64,000 bases of DNA from an uncultured Alistipes sp. GTDB lineage: Bacteria; Bacteroidota; Bacteroidia; Bacteroidales; Rikenellaceae. The position numbers were made by a program, and so were the translations under genes. The DNA is taken from contig CALURC010000013.1 in the NCBI GenBank assembly GCA_944323075.1, positions 62,001 to 126,000 on the forward strand, written 5' to 3'. Positions 15,795 through 24,314 of this stretch are shown piece after piece (the first letter of the stretch is position 1; each line of letters opens with the position of its first letter). The notes under the pieces were generated by a model. That model was not told where the DNA came from. It saw only the letters and a list, made by a program, of their open reading frames with translations, and ran no database searches.

Positions 15795-18098
15795 ATGCAT
15801 GAAAATCTGGTGATCGTGGAGTCTCCGGCCAAAGCAAAAACCATCGAAAAGTTTTTGGGAAAGAATTATGTGGTCAAATCGAGCTTCGGACATATTCGCG
15901 ATTTATCCAAAAAAGAGTTGGGTATTGATATTCAACACGGGTTTTCTCCCCACTATGAAATTTCGCCCGACAAGAAAAAAACAGTTGCAGAACTTGAAAA
16001 ATTGGCTAAAAACGTTCAGACGGTTTGGCTCGCTTCCGATGAAGACCGTGAGGGAGAAGCGATCGCGTGGCATCTTTTTCAAGTACTTGGACTTAATGAC
16101 GAAAATACAAAAAGGATTGTATTTCATGAAATTACGAAAAATGCGATCCTTAACGCTATAGAGAATCCTCGAAAGATCGATTTGAACCTAGTAAATGCAC
16201 AACAGGCTCGGCGAATATTGGATCGACTGGTCGGGTTTGAACTGTCTCCTGTGTTGTGGAAAAAAATCAAACCCTCCCTCTCGGCAGGAAGAGTGCAGAG
16301 TGTTGCAGTTCGGTTAATCGTGGAAAGGGAACGAGAAATTATGGCATTTAAAACATCGCCTTATTTTCGAATCGTTGCCGATTTTATTGTGGATAACGGG
16401 GAAAAACAAAAATCTATCTTTAAGGCTGAATTGAATAAGCGTTTCCAGAATGAGGACGAGGCTTTGTTGATGTTGGAAAAGTGTAGGATGGCCTCTTTTA
16501 CCGTTGAACGGGTGGAAAAAAAGCCTTCGAAAAGATCTCCGGCTGCTCCGTTTACCACATCTACCCTGCAGCAGGAGGCGAGCCGTAAACTCGGTATGTC
16601 TGTTAGCCAGACGATGACTCTTGCTCAAAGACTGTATGAAGCGGGATACATTACCTATATGCGTACCGATTCGGTCAATCTCTCTACTCAGGCAATCGAT
16701 GCTGCTAAAAAGCAGATTGTAACCATGTTTGGTGAGGAGTACTCGGAAGTGCGTAATTATAAAACAAAAACAAAAGGCGCTCAAGAAGCCCATGAAGCCA
16801 TTCGTCCCTCATATATGGACCGGACAAAGATTGAGGGAACTTCCGCTGAACAAAGATTGTATGATCTGATCTGGAAAAGGACCATCGCTTCGCAAATGGC
16901 GGCCGCAAAAACGGAAAAAACGGTTGTCGATATCGCCATTAGCGATGCTGAAGAGTATTTTGTAGCAACGGGTGAGACCATATTGTTTGACGGTTTCCTA
17001 AAACTCTATTCGGAATCATCTGAAGACGAGGCTGCGGAAGGTGAAGATGTGTTGCTGCCGGTGATGAATCCAGGAGATGTGTTGGGGCTTAAGTCGATGA
17101 CGGCTATGCAGCGCTTTACACAATCTCCTCCGAGATTCAGCGAGGCGTCGCTTGTCAAACGTTTGGAGGAGTTGGGAATAGGAAGACCTTCGACATATGC
17201 TCCGACTATATCTACGATTATTACGCGTGGATATGTCGTGAAGGAGAATAGAGAGGGAACAAAACGGGAATTTGTCCAGCTTAAACTTGAAAAGGGGGAG
17301 ATCTCGAGAAAAATATCTTCTGAAAATGTTGGTAAGGAGAAAAACAAACTTTCACCGACCGATATAGGGATGCTCGTTACGGACTATCTTGATCAGCAAT
17401 TCTCCGAAGTGATGGATTATAACTTCACGGCAATGGTTGAGAAAGAGTTCGATGAGATTGCAGAGGGAGAGAAAAGCTGGCAGGAGATGATTCAAAAGTT
17501 TTATGAAAAGTTCCACGCTGAAGTGGACAAGGCTCTCGAAAGTCAACCGGTGAAAAGCAGTCAGATTCATCAGCTGGGGATTGATCCCGTAAGCGGTAAG
17601 CCTGTATTTGTGAAGATCGGACGGTTCGGTCCTGTGGCTCAAATCGGATCGGGTGAAGACGGCGATAAACCCCGTTTCGCCAGCCTTAAGAAAGGTCAGC
17701 TTATTGCGTCTATTACCTTGGAAGAGGCATTGGATCTATTTACGTTGCCCCGTACAATCGGAACTTTTGAGGATAAAGAGGTGGTTATCGGGGTTGGGAA
17801 GTTTGGGCCTTATGTGCGACATGACGGAAAATTTGTCTCTCTGGCTAAAACAGATGATCCTTACACAATCGAATTGGATCGGGCTATAGAACTGATTAAA
17901 GAGAAAAGAGAAAAAGACGCAAAAGCTAAAATCCCGATTTGTACCTATCCCGAGGATTCTTCCGTACAGGTGCTGAATGGTAGGTATGGTCCATATATCG
18001 CTTGTGACGGGAAAAACTATCGTATTCCGAAAGGTTGCGAACCTGAAAAATTAACCCTGGAGCAGTGTCGCGAAATTATGGCCAAAGCCAAAAAATAG
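15795..18098 (+). CDS. topA: DNA topoisomerase I
   Basis: This type IA topoisomerase relaxes negative supercoils. The 767-residue protein has the Toprim motifs VIVESPAKAKTIEKFLG and DEDREGEAIAWHL, the catalytic tyrosine in GYITYMRTDSVNLS, the RPSTYAPTISTIITRGYV region and C-terminal repeats such as KIGRFGPVAQIG, GVGKFGPYVRHDGKFV and NGRYGPYIACDGKNYRI in place of tetracysteine zinc fingers. The frame extends upstream to 15744, but those 17 residues (MAGWCCRPP...) do not belong to the family and lie ahead of a -7 box. It ends at a strong terminator. Confidence 0.96.
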   Translation: MHENLVIVESPAKAKTIEKFLGKNYVVKSSFGHIRDLSKKELGIDIQHGFSPHYEISPDKKKTVAELEKLAKNVQTVWLASDEDREGEAIAWHLFQVLGLNDENTKRIVFHEITKNAILNAIENPRKIDLNLVNAQQARRILDRLVGFELSPVLWKKIKPSLSAGRVQSVAVRLIVEREREIMAFKTSPYFRIVADFIVDNGEKQKSIFKAELNKRFQNEDEALLMLEKCRMASFTVERVEKKPSKRSPAAPFTTSTLQQEASRKLGMSVSQTMTLAQRLYEAGYITYMRTDSVNLSTQAIDAAKKQIVTMFGEEYSEVRNYKTKTKGAQEAHEAIRPSYMDRTKIEGTSAEQRLYDLIWKRTIASQMAAAKTEKTVVDIAISDAEEYFVATGETILFDGFLKLYSESSEDEAAEGEDVLLPVMNPGDVLGLKSMTAMQRFTQSPPRFSEASLVKRLEELGIGRPSTYAPTISTIITRGYVVKENREGTKREFVQLKLEKGEISRKISSENVGKEKNKLSPTDIGMLVTDYLDQQFSEVMDYNFTAMVEKEFDEIAEGEKSWQEMIQKFYEKFHAEVDKALESQPVKSSQIHQLGIDPVSGKPVFVKIGRFGPVAQIGSGEDGDKPRFASLKKGQLIASITLEEALDLFTLPRTIGTFEDKEVVIGVGKFGPYVRHDGKFVSLAKTDDPYTIELDRAIELIKEKREKDAKAKIPICTYPEDSSVQVLNGRYGPYIACDGKNYRIPKGCEPEKLTLEQCREIMAKAKK

Positions 18099-18116
18099 AT
18101 AAAGAAATGTATGGAG

Positions 18117-18151
18117 AATACGGCAGGATCAATTTCCTGCCGTATTTTTTT
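18117..18151 (+). terminator. topA terminator
   Basis: AATACGGCAGGA (18117-18128) and TCCTGCCGTATT (18135-18146) form a perfect 12-bp stem followed by T-run to 18151. Confidence 0.9.
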
Positions 18152-18257
18152 ACAAGCCGTGGAGTGCGAAAGATGAGGATTGTGTAAATAAATTATGTTG
18201 TCGATGTATCGGAATGTTGAAGGAATGGGTTAGGGCCCAGCTTCAATAGAAGAATGT

Positions 18258-18743
18258 CTATTGTTGTTGATAGATCAAGGCAACGGCATGGGCTTCGACT
18301 CCCTCTTCGCGTCCGGTAAATCCTAAGTGCTCCGTGGTTGTCGCTTTAATGGATATGGCCTCTTTGGTGATATTCATAGCCTCGGAGAGCGCTTTTCGCA
18401 TGGCTGGAATATAAGGCTTGATTTTTGGACGTTGCATACATAGCGTACAGTCGACGTTACCGATTGCGTACCCCCTTGCAGAAAGTAATTCGACCGTTCG
18501 TTTCAATAGAATTTTGCTGTCGATGTTCCGAAATTCCGATGATGTGTCTGGAAAGTGGGTGCCGATATCCCCTAAGGCTGCGGCTCCTAACAATGCGTCG
18601 CATAGAGCGTGGATCAAAACATCTCCGTCCGAGTGTGCAATACATCCGTGTGTATGCGCGACTCGTACTCCTCCCAGCCACAAAGGTAAATCAGGGCCTA
18701 ATGCATGGACGTCGTATCCATGGCCAATTCTGAATGGTGTCAT
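18258..18743 (-). CDS. ispF: 2-C-methyl-D-erythritol 2,4-cyclodiphosphate synthase
   Basis: IspF catalyses the fifth step of the MEP isoprenoid pathway. The 161-residue protein starts MTPFRIGHGYDVHALGP, with zinc ligands in the GYDVHAL and HSDGDVLIHALCDALLGA motifs and the C-terminal KATTTEHLGFTGREEGVEA. The frame can be extended seven codons to 18764, but the start at 18743 matches family length and lies 27 bp past a minus-strand -7 box. It diverges from pepD. Confidence 0.96.
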   Translation of the reverse strand: MTPFRIGHGYDVHALGPDLPLWLGGVRVAHTHGCIAHSDGDVLIHALCDALLGAAALGDIGTHFPDTSSEFRNIDSKILLKRTVELLSARGYAIGNVDCTLCMQRPKIKPYIPAMRKALSEAMNITKEAISIKATTTEHLGFTGREEGVEAHAVALIYQQQ

Positions 18744-18769
18744 AAACCGTGAATTTTGATACAAACTAA

Positions 18770-18777
18770 CAAATTTA
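18770..18777 (-). promoter_or_regulatory. ispF -7 box
   Basis: CAAATTTA on the plus strand gives TAAATTTG on the minus strand, 26 bp ahead of the ispF ATG. It lies in the gap shared with pepD. Confidence 0.55.
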
Positions 18778-18814
18778 TAGTTACATTTACAAAAAAACTA
18801 AAGGGAGGTGTCGT

Positions 18815-20269
18815 ATGAGTGATATTACTTCATTGGTCCCCGCCAGCGTGTGGACATTTTTCGATCGGATTACAAGGATTCCTCGACCTTCGAAGAAAGA
18901 GGAACAAATCATAGCCTATCTGGTAGAGTTTGCTAAAGAGGCTGGTTTGGAGTACCATAAAGACGGAGCTGGTAACGTGCTTATCCGTAAACCTGCCTAT
19001 CCGGGATGTGAAGATCGTCCGGTGGTGGTCTTGCAAAGTCACATGGATATGGTATGTGAAAAAAACAGTGACGTGAATTTCGATTTTGAAAAAGATCCGA
19101 TTCGGACCAGAATCGAGGATGGTTGGGTCAAAGCAGAGGGAACAACCCTTGGTGCGGATTGCGGTATCGGTATGGCTGCTCAGTTGGCGATTCTGGCCGC
19201 AAAAGATATTTCGCACGGCCCGATCGAATGTCTGTTTACCGTAGATGAAGAGACTGGACTGACCGGTGCCTTCGAACTGAGCGACGATTTGTTGTCTGGA
19301 AAGTATCTAATAAATCTCGATTCAGAAGATGAAGGACAGATCTTTATCGGGTGTGCGGGTGGAGTCGATACCATTGCCGATTTCAAATATAGTAGAGAGG
19401 ATTTGCCGAAAAATTATGAATTCTTCAGAGTTGATGTCAACGGATTGGTCGGTGGACATTCGGGGGATGATATCGATAAAGGACGGGCAAATTCGAATAA
19501 GATTTTAGCTCGGTGGCTTGATCCTTTGACCGATGCTTGCGGAATGAGACTCGTCTATTTCGATGGTGGTAATCTTAGAAATGCCATTCCACGTGAAGCC
19601 TATGCTGTGTTTGGTGTTCCTGCACGTGAGGTTGACGGAATGAAGGAGGCGTTTGAAACGTTTGTTCGGAATGTACAACATGAGTTTGGTAAAACGGAAC
19701 CCGGTATGAAAATATCCCTCTCTGAAATTCCGGTGTCGGACAAAGTGATCGATCTGGAGACTCAGAGAAATTTACTCGATGCTTTGCTCGGTGTGCCAAA
19801 CGGTGTACTCGCAATGAGTCGGACAATGCCTGGAATGGTCGAAACATCGACAAATCTCGCCTCTGTCAAGTTTGTCGGTGAACTGTTGATCGAGGTGGCT
19901 ACATCCCAACGCTCGGAAATCGAATCGGCAAGGAATAATGCTGCTGCTTCAGTCGAAGCTGTCTTCCGGTTGGCAGGAGCAGATGTTGTCCACTCGGATG
20001 GTTATCCCGGATGGACGCCTGATCCGGATTCCTATCTGACTCAAACAACTCGTCGCGTATATCGGACCCTTTTTGGAAAGGATCCTGTTGTGCGCTCGAT
20101 TCATGCCGGTTTGGAGTGTGGATTGTTCCTCCAAAAGTACCCTAATCTACAGATGGTCTCGTTCGGTCCTACATTGCGAGGGGTGCATTCTCCGGATGAG
20201 CGCTTGGAGATAGCTTCTGTTGAAAAATTCTGGAAATTGTTAGTCTCGCTTTTACAGGAAATAAGATAG
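18815..20269 (+). CDS. pepD: Cytosolic aminoacyl-histidine dipeptidase (M20C)
   Basis: PepD is a zinc dipeptidase of broad specificity. The 484-residue protein contains the M20 metal ligands in VVLQSHMDMVCEK, GADCGIGMAAQLA, the DEETGLTGAFEL catalytic Glu region, NLDSEDEGQIFIGCAGG, and the C-terminal SIHAGLECGLF. The ATG at 18815 is preceded by GGGAGG at a suitable distance. Length agrees with family members (480-490). It stands alone, divergent from ispF and ending at a shared bidirectional terminator. Confidence 0.95.
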   Translation: MSDITSLVPASVWTFFDRITRIPRPSKKEEQIIAYLVEFAKEAGLEYHKDGAGNVLIRKPAYPGCEDRPVVVLQSHMDMVCEKNSDVNFDFEKDPIRTRIEDGWVKAEGTTLGADCGIGMAAQLAILAAKDISHGPIECLFTVDEETGLTGAFELSDDLLSGKYLINLDSEDEGQIFIGCAGGVDTIADFKYSREDLPKNYEFFRVDVNGLVGGHSGDDIDKGRANSNKILARWLDPLTDACGMRLVYFDGGNLRNAIPREAYAVFGVPAREVDGMKEAFETFVRNVQHEFGKTEPGMKISLSEIPVSDKVIDLETQRNLLDALLGVPNGVLAMSRTMPGMVETSTNLASVKFVGELLIEVATSQRSEIESARNNAAASVEAVFRLAGADVVHSDGYPGWTPDPDSYLTQTTRRVYRTLFGKDPVVRSIHAGLECGLFLQKYPNLQMVSFGPTLRGVHSPDERLEIASVEKFWKLLVSLLQEIR

Positions 20270-20327
20270 GACGGGAAAAGCTTGACCGGTAGGTGGCTGG
20301 ACACTCGTGTCGTATACCGGTTAAAAT

Positions 20328-20362
20328 AAGCCCCCTCTGCATTAAATATGCGGAGGGGGCTT
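20328..20362. terminator. Bidirectional terminator between pepD and aminotransferase
   Basis: AAGCCCCCTCTGCAT (20328-20342) pairs with ATGCGGAGGGGGCTT (20348-20362, one G-U). It lies between convergent genes. Confidence 0.85.
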
Positions 20363-20395
20363 ATTTGATTCTTTGTCAAATGTATGATGAAATCC

Positions 20396-21601
20396 CTATT
20401 TGAGTTTCTTTCTGCCGGGATATACTTTCAGTGCCTCTTTAAGGCACTCGGCTGCGGCTAACAAGTCTTCTTTATTGATCACATATGCGATCCGGATTTC
20501 GTCATGTCCTAGATAGCAGGAGGCGTAGAAACCGGTTGCGGGAGCCACCATGACGGTTTGTCCTTTGTATTCGAACTCTTCGAGCAACCATTGGGCAAAA
20601 CGCTCGCTGTTGTCGATCGGTAATTTGACGATCGAATAAAATGAACCTTTGGGCATCGGCGTATAGACTCCTTCGATCTGGTTCAGGGCTTCGATGATGC
20701 AATTGCGGCGTTCAACATATTCGTCATGAACTTGTTTGAAATAACTCGGCGGCGTGTCTAATGCTGCTTCTGCCGCGATTTGTGCCAGGTAAGGAGGACA
20801 CAGCCGAGCCTGTCCCATGCACAATGCTGCCGAAATAATGTCCTTGTTGCGCGAAACGAGAGTCCCTAACCGAACCCCACACATGCTGTATCGTTTTGAT
20901 ACGGAGTCGATCATGACTACGTTTTGTTCGATCCCTTTTAGGTTCATTACCGATATACACTTCGTTCCGTCATAACAAAATTCACGATATACCTCGTCGG
21001 CTATTAAATAGAGATCGTGACGAAGTACGATGTCGCGAAGCTGAGTATACTCCTCTTCTGAATAGATGTAACCTGTCGGGTTGTTCGGATTGCAGATCAA
21101 GATTGCTTTCGTTCGCGGAGTGATCAGTCGTTCGAATTCTTCTATCGGGGGAAGTGCGAAATCATTTGCAATGGTTGATGAAATGGGTTTGATGTTGACA
21201 CCAGCCTCCATGGCAAAACCATTATAATTGGCATAGAAAGGTTCCGGTACCAGCACTTCGTCTCCCGGATTCATGCAAATAGTCATGGCCATGAAAATCG
21301 CTTCAGATCCACCGACTGTGACGACCATATCATCTGCGGTGACATCTATGTCGACGCTCGCGTAATATTTGACCAATTTGTCGCGGTAACTTTTGTTTCC
21401 CGCGGAGTGGCCGTAGCAAAATACTTTGTCGCTGACGTTCTTTACTGCGTCGATCGCAATCTGGGGCGTTTGTATGTCGGGTTGGCCAATATTCAAATGG
21501 TAAACCTTAATGCCGCGACGTTTGGCTTGTTCGGCATACGGAACCAATTTGCGTATTGGGGAGGGGGGAAGGTAGATCCCCTTATCGGATAAATTAGGCA
21601 T
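20396..21601 (-). CDS. Class I/II pyridoxal-phosphate aminotransferase
   Basis: A 401-residue fold-type I PLP enzyme, probably an aspartate- or alanine-type aminotransferase. It shows GGSEAIFMAMTICMNPGDEV (cofactor phosphate loop), CNPNNPTG, DEVYREFCYDG and the Schiff-base lysine in SVSKRYSMCGVRLG. The Arg that binds the substrate carboxylate is near the C-terminus in HDEIRIAYV. The frame opens at 21625, but the family N-terminus begins MPNLSDKGIYLPPSPIRK at 21601, 22 bp past a minus-strand -7 box. Exact substrate is not decided by the sequence. Confidence 0.9.
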   Translation of the reverse strand: MPNLSDKGIYLPPSPIRKLVPYAEQAKRRGIKVYHLNIGQPDIQTPQIAIDAVKNVSDKVFCYGHSAGNKSYRDKLVKYYASVDIDVTADDMVVTVGGSEAIFMAMTICMNPGDEVLVPEPFYANYNGFAMEAGVNIKPISSTIANDFALPPIEEFERLITPRTKAILICNPNNPTGYIYSEEEYTQLRDIVLRHDLYLIADEVYREFCYDGTKCISVMNLKGIEQNVVMIDSVSKRYSMCGVRLGTLVSRNKDIISAALCMGQARLCPPYLAQIAAEAALDTPPSYFKQVHDEYVERRNCIIEALNQIEGVYTPMPKGSFYSIVKLPIDNSERFAQWLLEEFEYKGQTVMVAPATGFYASCYLGHDEIRIAYVINKEDLLAAAECLKEALKVYPGRKKLK

Positions 21602-21622
21602 GAAAAAATAATTAAAACTCTG

Positions 21623-21630
21623 CAAAACTA
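21623..21630 (-). promoter_or_regulatory. Aminotransferase -7 box
   Basis: CAAAACTA on the plus strand reads TAGTTTTG on the minus strand, 21 bp ahead of the ATG. Confidence 0.5.
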
Positions 21631-21647
21631 TAAATATATTTTTATAC

Positions 21648-21655
21648 TACCTTTG
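21648..21655 (+). promoter_or_regulatory. -7 box of the small membrane protein gene
   Basis: TACCTTTG ends 6 bp before the ATG at 21662, so transcription would begin at about the start codon. Confidence 0.5.
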
Positions 21656-21661
21656 TATCCG

Positions 21662-22000
21662 ATGAAAATATTTACTTTATCTGTCAAAACCGCGATTCAG
21701 ATCGTCGTCTGTGGTATTGTTATTGGGGCACTGGTCGTCAGGGATTATCCGAAAGTCGGACTGTATTGGATCGTTTGTTGTATTGCGGCGTATCTCTTGT
21801 TCGTCGCAAAAAGAAGGTGTGCTTTTTTGCTTAATCTGAAAAAAGACACCAAAGAGAAAAAGATTCTGGCATTCTCTTGGGTGGGGTTGCTGTGCGTCTG
21901 GATTGGAATGTTGTGGAGTGGAAATATCCGTTATTTTTTGCTTTTGCTCTTTCTGGCTCTGGATTATTGGTTTTATGACAAAAGAAATAGTATAAAATAA
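21662..22000 (+). CDS. Small membrane protein of unknown function
   Basis: A 112-residue hydrophobic protein with about four predicted membrane helices: residues 10-26, 33-49, 70-85 and 88-103. Between the second and third is a lysine-rich cytoplasmic-type loop (LKKDTKEKKI). I do not recognise the family. The frame is open from a TTG at 21653, but that lies within the -7 box TACCTTTG, so ATG 21662 is the likely start. It diverges from the aminotransferase gene and precedes the tRNA-Glu promoter. Confidence 0.65.
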   Translation: MKIFTLSVKTAIQIVVCGIVIGALVVRDYPKVGLYWIVCCIAAYLLFVAKRRCAFLLNLKKDTKEKKILAFSWVGLLCVWIGMLWSGNIRYFLLLLFLALDYWFYDKRNSIK

Positions 22001-22054
22001 ATCGTTGTAAATTAGTCTTTTATGAGATTTGATTGAGAAATTTTGTGTAAAAAG

Positions 22055-22085
22055 TTTGCAAATGTTCACTTTTTAGTTACCTTTG
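22055..22085 (+). promoter_or_regulatory. tRNA-Glu / rpsT promoter
   Basis: TTTG (22055-22058), 19 bp spacer, TACCTTTG (22078-22085): a full match to the Bacteroidota primary sigma promoter, 32 bp ahead of the tRNA. Confidence 0.8.
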
Positions 22086-22117
22086 CACCGCTGTTCGATT
22101 CGATGCAGCTTAATAAT

Positions 22118-22189
22118 GGCCCATTCGTCTATCGGTTAGGACGCAAGATTTTCATTCTTGAAAGAGGAGTTCGATTCTCCTATGGGCTA
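22118..22189 (+). tRNA. tRNA-Glu (UUC)
   Basis: The acceptor stem GGCCCAT pairs with ATGGGCT, the anticodon stem CAAGA/TCTTG holds loop TTTTCAT with anticodon TTC, and the T-arm AGGAG-TTCGATT-CTCCT is perfect. The CCA end is not encoded. The rpsT start codon follows 28 bp later, so they share the upstream promoter. Confidence 0.95.
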
Positions 22190-22217
22190 CAATAAAAAAG
22201 TTAAAATTCAAATAAAA

Positions 22218-22472
22218 ATGGCAAACCATAAATCTTCTAAAAAGAGAATCCGCCAGACTGAGGTGAAAAATACGCACAACAGATATTATCATAAAACTGC
22301 ACGTAATGCGGTCAAAGCCTTGCGTAATACTACTGACAAAGAAGCTGCTGCAGTGTTGTTGCCTAAAGTAACGGCTATGTTGGATAAACTTGCTAAAAAC
22401 AATGTGATCCACAAAAATAAAGCTGCGAACTTGAAAAGTAGTGTACAACTTCATGTAAATTCGTTGGCATAA
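22218..22472 (+). CDS. rpsT: 30S ribosomal protein S20
   Basis: S20 binds 16S rRNA early in small-subunit assembly. The 84-residue basic protein starts [20 protein letters not shown] and shows the helical pattern of the family ([47 protein letters not shown]). The open frame reaches back to 22158 inside tRNA-Glu, so ATG 22218 is the true start. It ends at a strong terminator. Confidence 0.97.
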   Translation: MANHKSSKKRIRQTEVKNTHNRYYHKTARNAVKALRNTTDKEAAAVLLPKVTAMLDKLAKNNVIHKNKAANLKSSVQLHVNSLA

Positions 22473-22495
22473 GCTTTAGCGTAATCAATGATATG

Positions 22496-22525
22496 AAAGA
22501 GGCCGGTTTTCCGGCCTCTTTTCTT
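22496..22525 (+). terminator. rpsT terminator
   Basis: AAAGAGGCCGG (22496-22506) and CCGGCCTCTTT (22511-22521) with a TTTT loop, followed by TCTT. Confidence 0.9.
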
Positions 22526-22585
22526 ATTGTGTGTTTTGGGTAAAGGGGGGGTCTTGTTGGAAATGTAAGTTATTAGTTGTAAGGT

Positions 22586-22624
22586 TGTGAAAAAGCCGGT
22601 TCTACATCAAAGAACCGGCTTTTT
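22586..22624 (-). terminator. cysS terminator
   Basis: AAAAAGCCGGTTCT (22590-22603) pairs with AGAACCGGCTTTTT (22611-22624); the minus-strand reading ends in a T-run. It may work in both directions. Confidence 0.85.
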
Positions 22625-22684
22625 GTGTTTTGAAGCTCGTGCTCAGTTGCTGTGGAGAAGCATAAGTCGGAGATGACCTCCGGT

Positions 22685-24151
22685 CTATTCGCACTCCCAA
22701 TCAGAGCCCTCTTTACTATCTTTAACTTTGATACCGACGGCGGTAAGTTCGTTTCGGATCTTATCTGATGTAGCCCAATCTTTCGCCTGTTTTGCATCTT
22801 GGCGGATTCGAAGAACGATATCCATGACCGAAGAGAGGAGTTGGGAATTGTCATTCTGAAGATCGTCGCGAAGTCCCAAAATATCGAAAACAAACAGATT
22901 TAAGATGCGTTTCAGCTCCTCAAGATCACTGGATGAGATTGTCTGTTTGCCGTCGTGGATCTGGTTGATCATACGAACACATTCGAAGAGCTCTGAAATG
23001 ACAATCGGTGAGTTTAGATCGTCATCCATCGCTGCAGTGAGACGTGATTCCAACCCTGATATGTCGATGCTGGAAGTTGCTGACGGTTGCAGCTTGTTCA
23101 GTGTAGAGATGCCTTTCATCAGTCGTTCGTATCCCTTTTCGGCGGCCTGCAATGCGTCGTTGGAAAAATCGAGCGTACTGCGATAGTGGGCCTGAAGAAC
23201 AAAGAAGCGGATGGTCATCGGACTGTATGGTTGAGCCAGCAGTTTGTGGTTACCGGTCATCAGCTCTTCGAGAGTGATGAAGTTACCCAGCGATTTGCCC
23301 ATCTTCTGCTCGTTGATCGTAATCATGTTGTTGTGCATCCAATAACGGGCTGAATCGTGTCCGCAAGCGGCTGTACTTTGCGCAATCTCACATTCGTGGT
23401 GAGGAAACATCAGGTCCATTCCTCCACCGTGTATATCGAATGTCTCGCCCAGATAGCGTGTACTCATGGCAGAGCACTCCATGTGCCAGCCCGGAAATCC
23501 GTCGCTCCATGGGGAGGGCCAACGCATGATGTGCTCCGGTGCTGCCTTCTTCCACAGTGCGAAGTCGAATGGATTGCGTTTGTCCTCCTGTCCGTCCAGC
23601 GTGCGTGTGTGCGACATCATCTCGTCCAGCACCCGGCCCGACAGTTTGCCGTAATGGTACTTCTTGTTATAGGCTTCCACATCGAAATAGACCGAACCGT
23701 TGCTTACGTATGCGAAGCCGTTGTCGAGGATCTTCTCGATCATCGCGATCTGTTCGATGATGTGCCCCGATGCGTGAGGCTCGATGCTTGGCGGAAGTAC
23801 GTTCAGCCGTTGCATCGCCTCGTGGTAGCGGTTTGTATAGTACTGAGCCACCTCCATCGGCTCGAGCTCTTCGAGGCGGGCTTTCTTGGCGATTTTGTCT
23901 TCTCCTGAATCGGCATCGTTTTCCAAATGGCCGACGTCTGTAATGTTGCGTACATAGCGGACTTTATATCCGGTAGCCCGGAGATAACGGAATAGTAGGT
24001 CGAATGTAATTGCCGGACGGGCGTGGCCCAAATGCGGATCACCGTAGACAGTAGGACCGCAAACATATAATCCCACAAAAGGGGGATGCAGCGGTTCGAA
24101 CTCCTGTTTCCTGCGGGTGAGTGTATTGTAAAGAATGAGTTTCGAGTCCAT
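22685..24151 (-). CDS. cysS: Cysteinyl-tRNA synthetase
   Basis: CysS charges tRNA-Cys. The 488-residue class I synthetase has the zinc-binding Cys in YVCGPTVYG, a HLGH version of HIGH in [24 protein letters not shown] and HHECEIAQS for the other zinc ligands, and the KMSKS loop as KMGKSLGNF. Length fits the family. It is a single gene with its own -7 box 35 bp upstream and terminator. The Gly in KMGKS is a conservative variant seen in some synthetases. Confidence 0.96.
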   Translation of the reverse strand: MDSKLILYNTLTRRKQEFEPLHPPFVGLYVCGPTVYGDPHLGHARPAITFDLLFRYLRATGYKVRYVRNITDVGHLENDADSGEDKIAKKARLEELEPMEVAQYYTNRYHEAMQRLNVLPPSIEPHASGHIIEQIAMIEKILDNGFAYVSNGSVYFDVEAYNKKYHYGKLSGRVLDEMMSHTRTLDGQEDKRNPFDFALWKKAAPEHIMRWPSPWSDGFPGWHMECSAMSTRYLGETFDIHGGGMDLMFPHHECEIAQSTAACGHDSARYWMHNNMITINEQKMGKSLGNFITLEELMTGNHKLLAQPYSPMTIRFFVLQAHYRSTLDFSNDALQAAEKGYERLMKGISTLNKLQPSATSSIDISGLESRLTAAMDDDLNSPIVISELFECVRMINQIHDGKQTISSSDLEELKRILNLFVFDILGLRDDLQNDNSQLLSSVMDIVLRIRQDAKQAKDWATSDKIRNELTAVGIKVKDSKEGSDWECE

Positions 24152-24185
24152 AAATCACATGTGGTTTATAAGTGAAAATTTCCCA

Positions 24186-24193
24186 CAAAATTA
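24186..24193 (-). promoter_or_regulatory. cysS -7 box
   Basis: CAAAATTA on the plus strand reads TAATTTTG on the minus strand, 34 bp ahead of the cysS ATG. Confidence 0.5.
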
Positions 24194-24246
24194 AAACTTT
24201 ATCCAATAACTCCAGACTAAAATTAAGGTTTATACCGTTATTTTTC

Positions 24247-24254
24247 TATCTTTG
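24247..24254 (+). promoter_or_regulatory. -7 box of the DUF2723 gene
   Basis: TATCTTTG lies 60 bp ahead of the ATG at 24315. It also rules out the upstream in-frame start at 24252. Confidence 0.6.
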
Positions 24255-24314
24255 CAGGCGTTACGTGAACCGAAAATTATCGGAAATTCTAAATATTATC
24301 GATATTCTAAGTAC

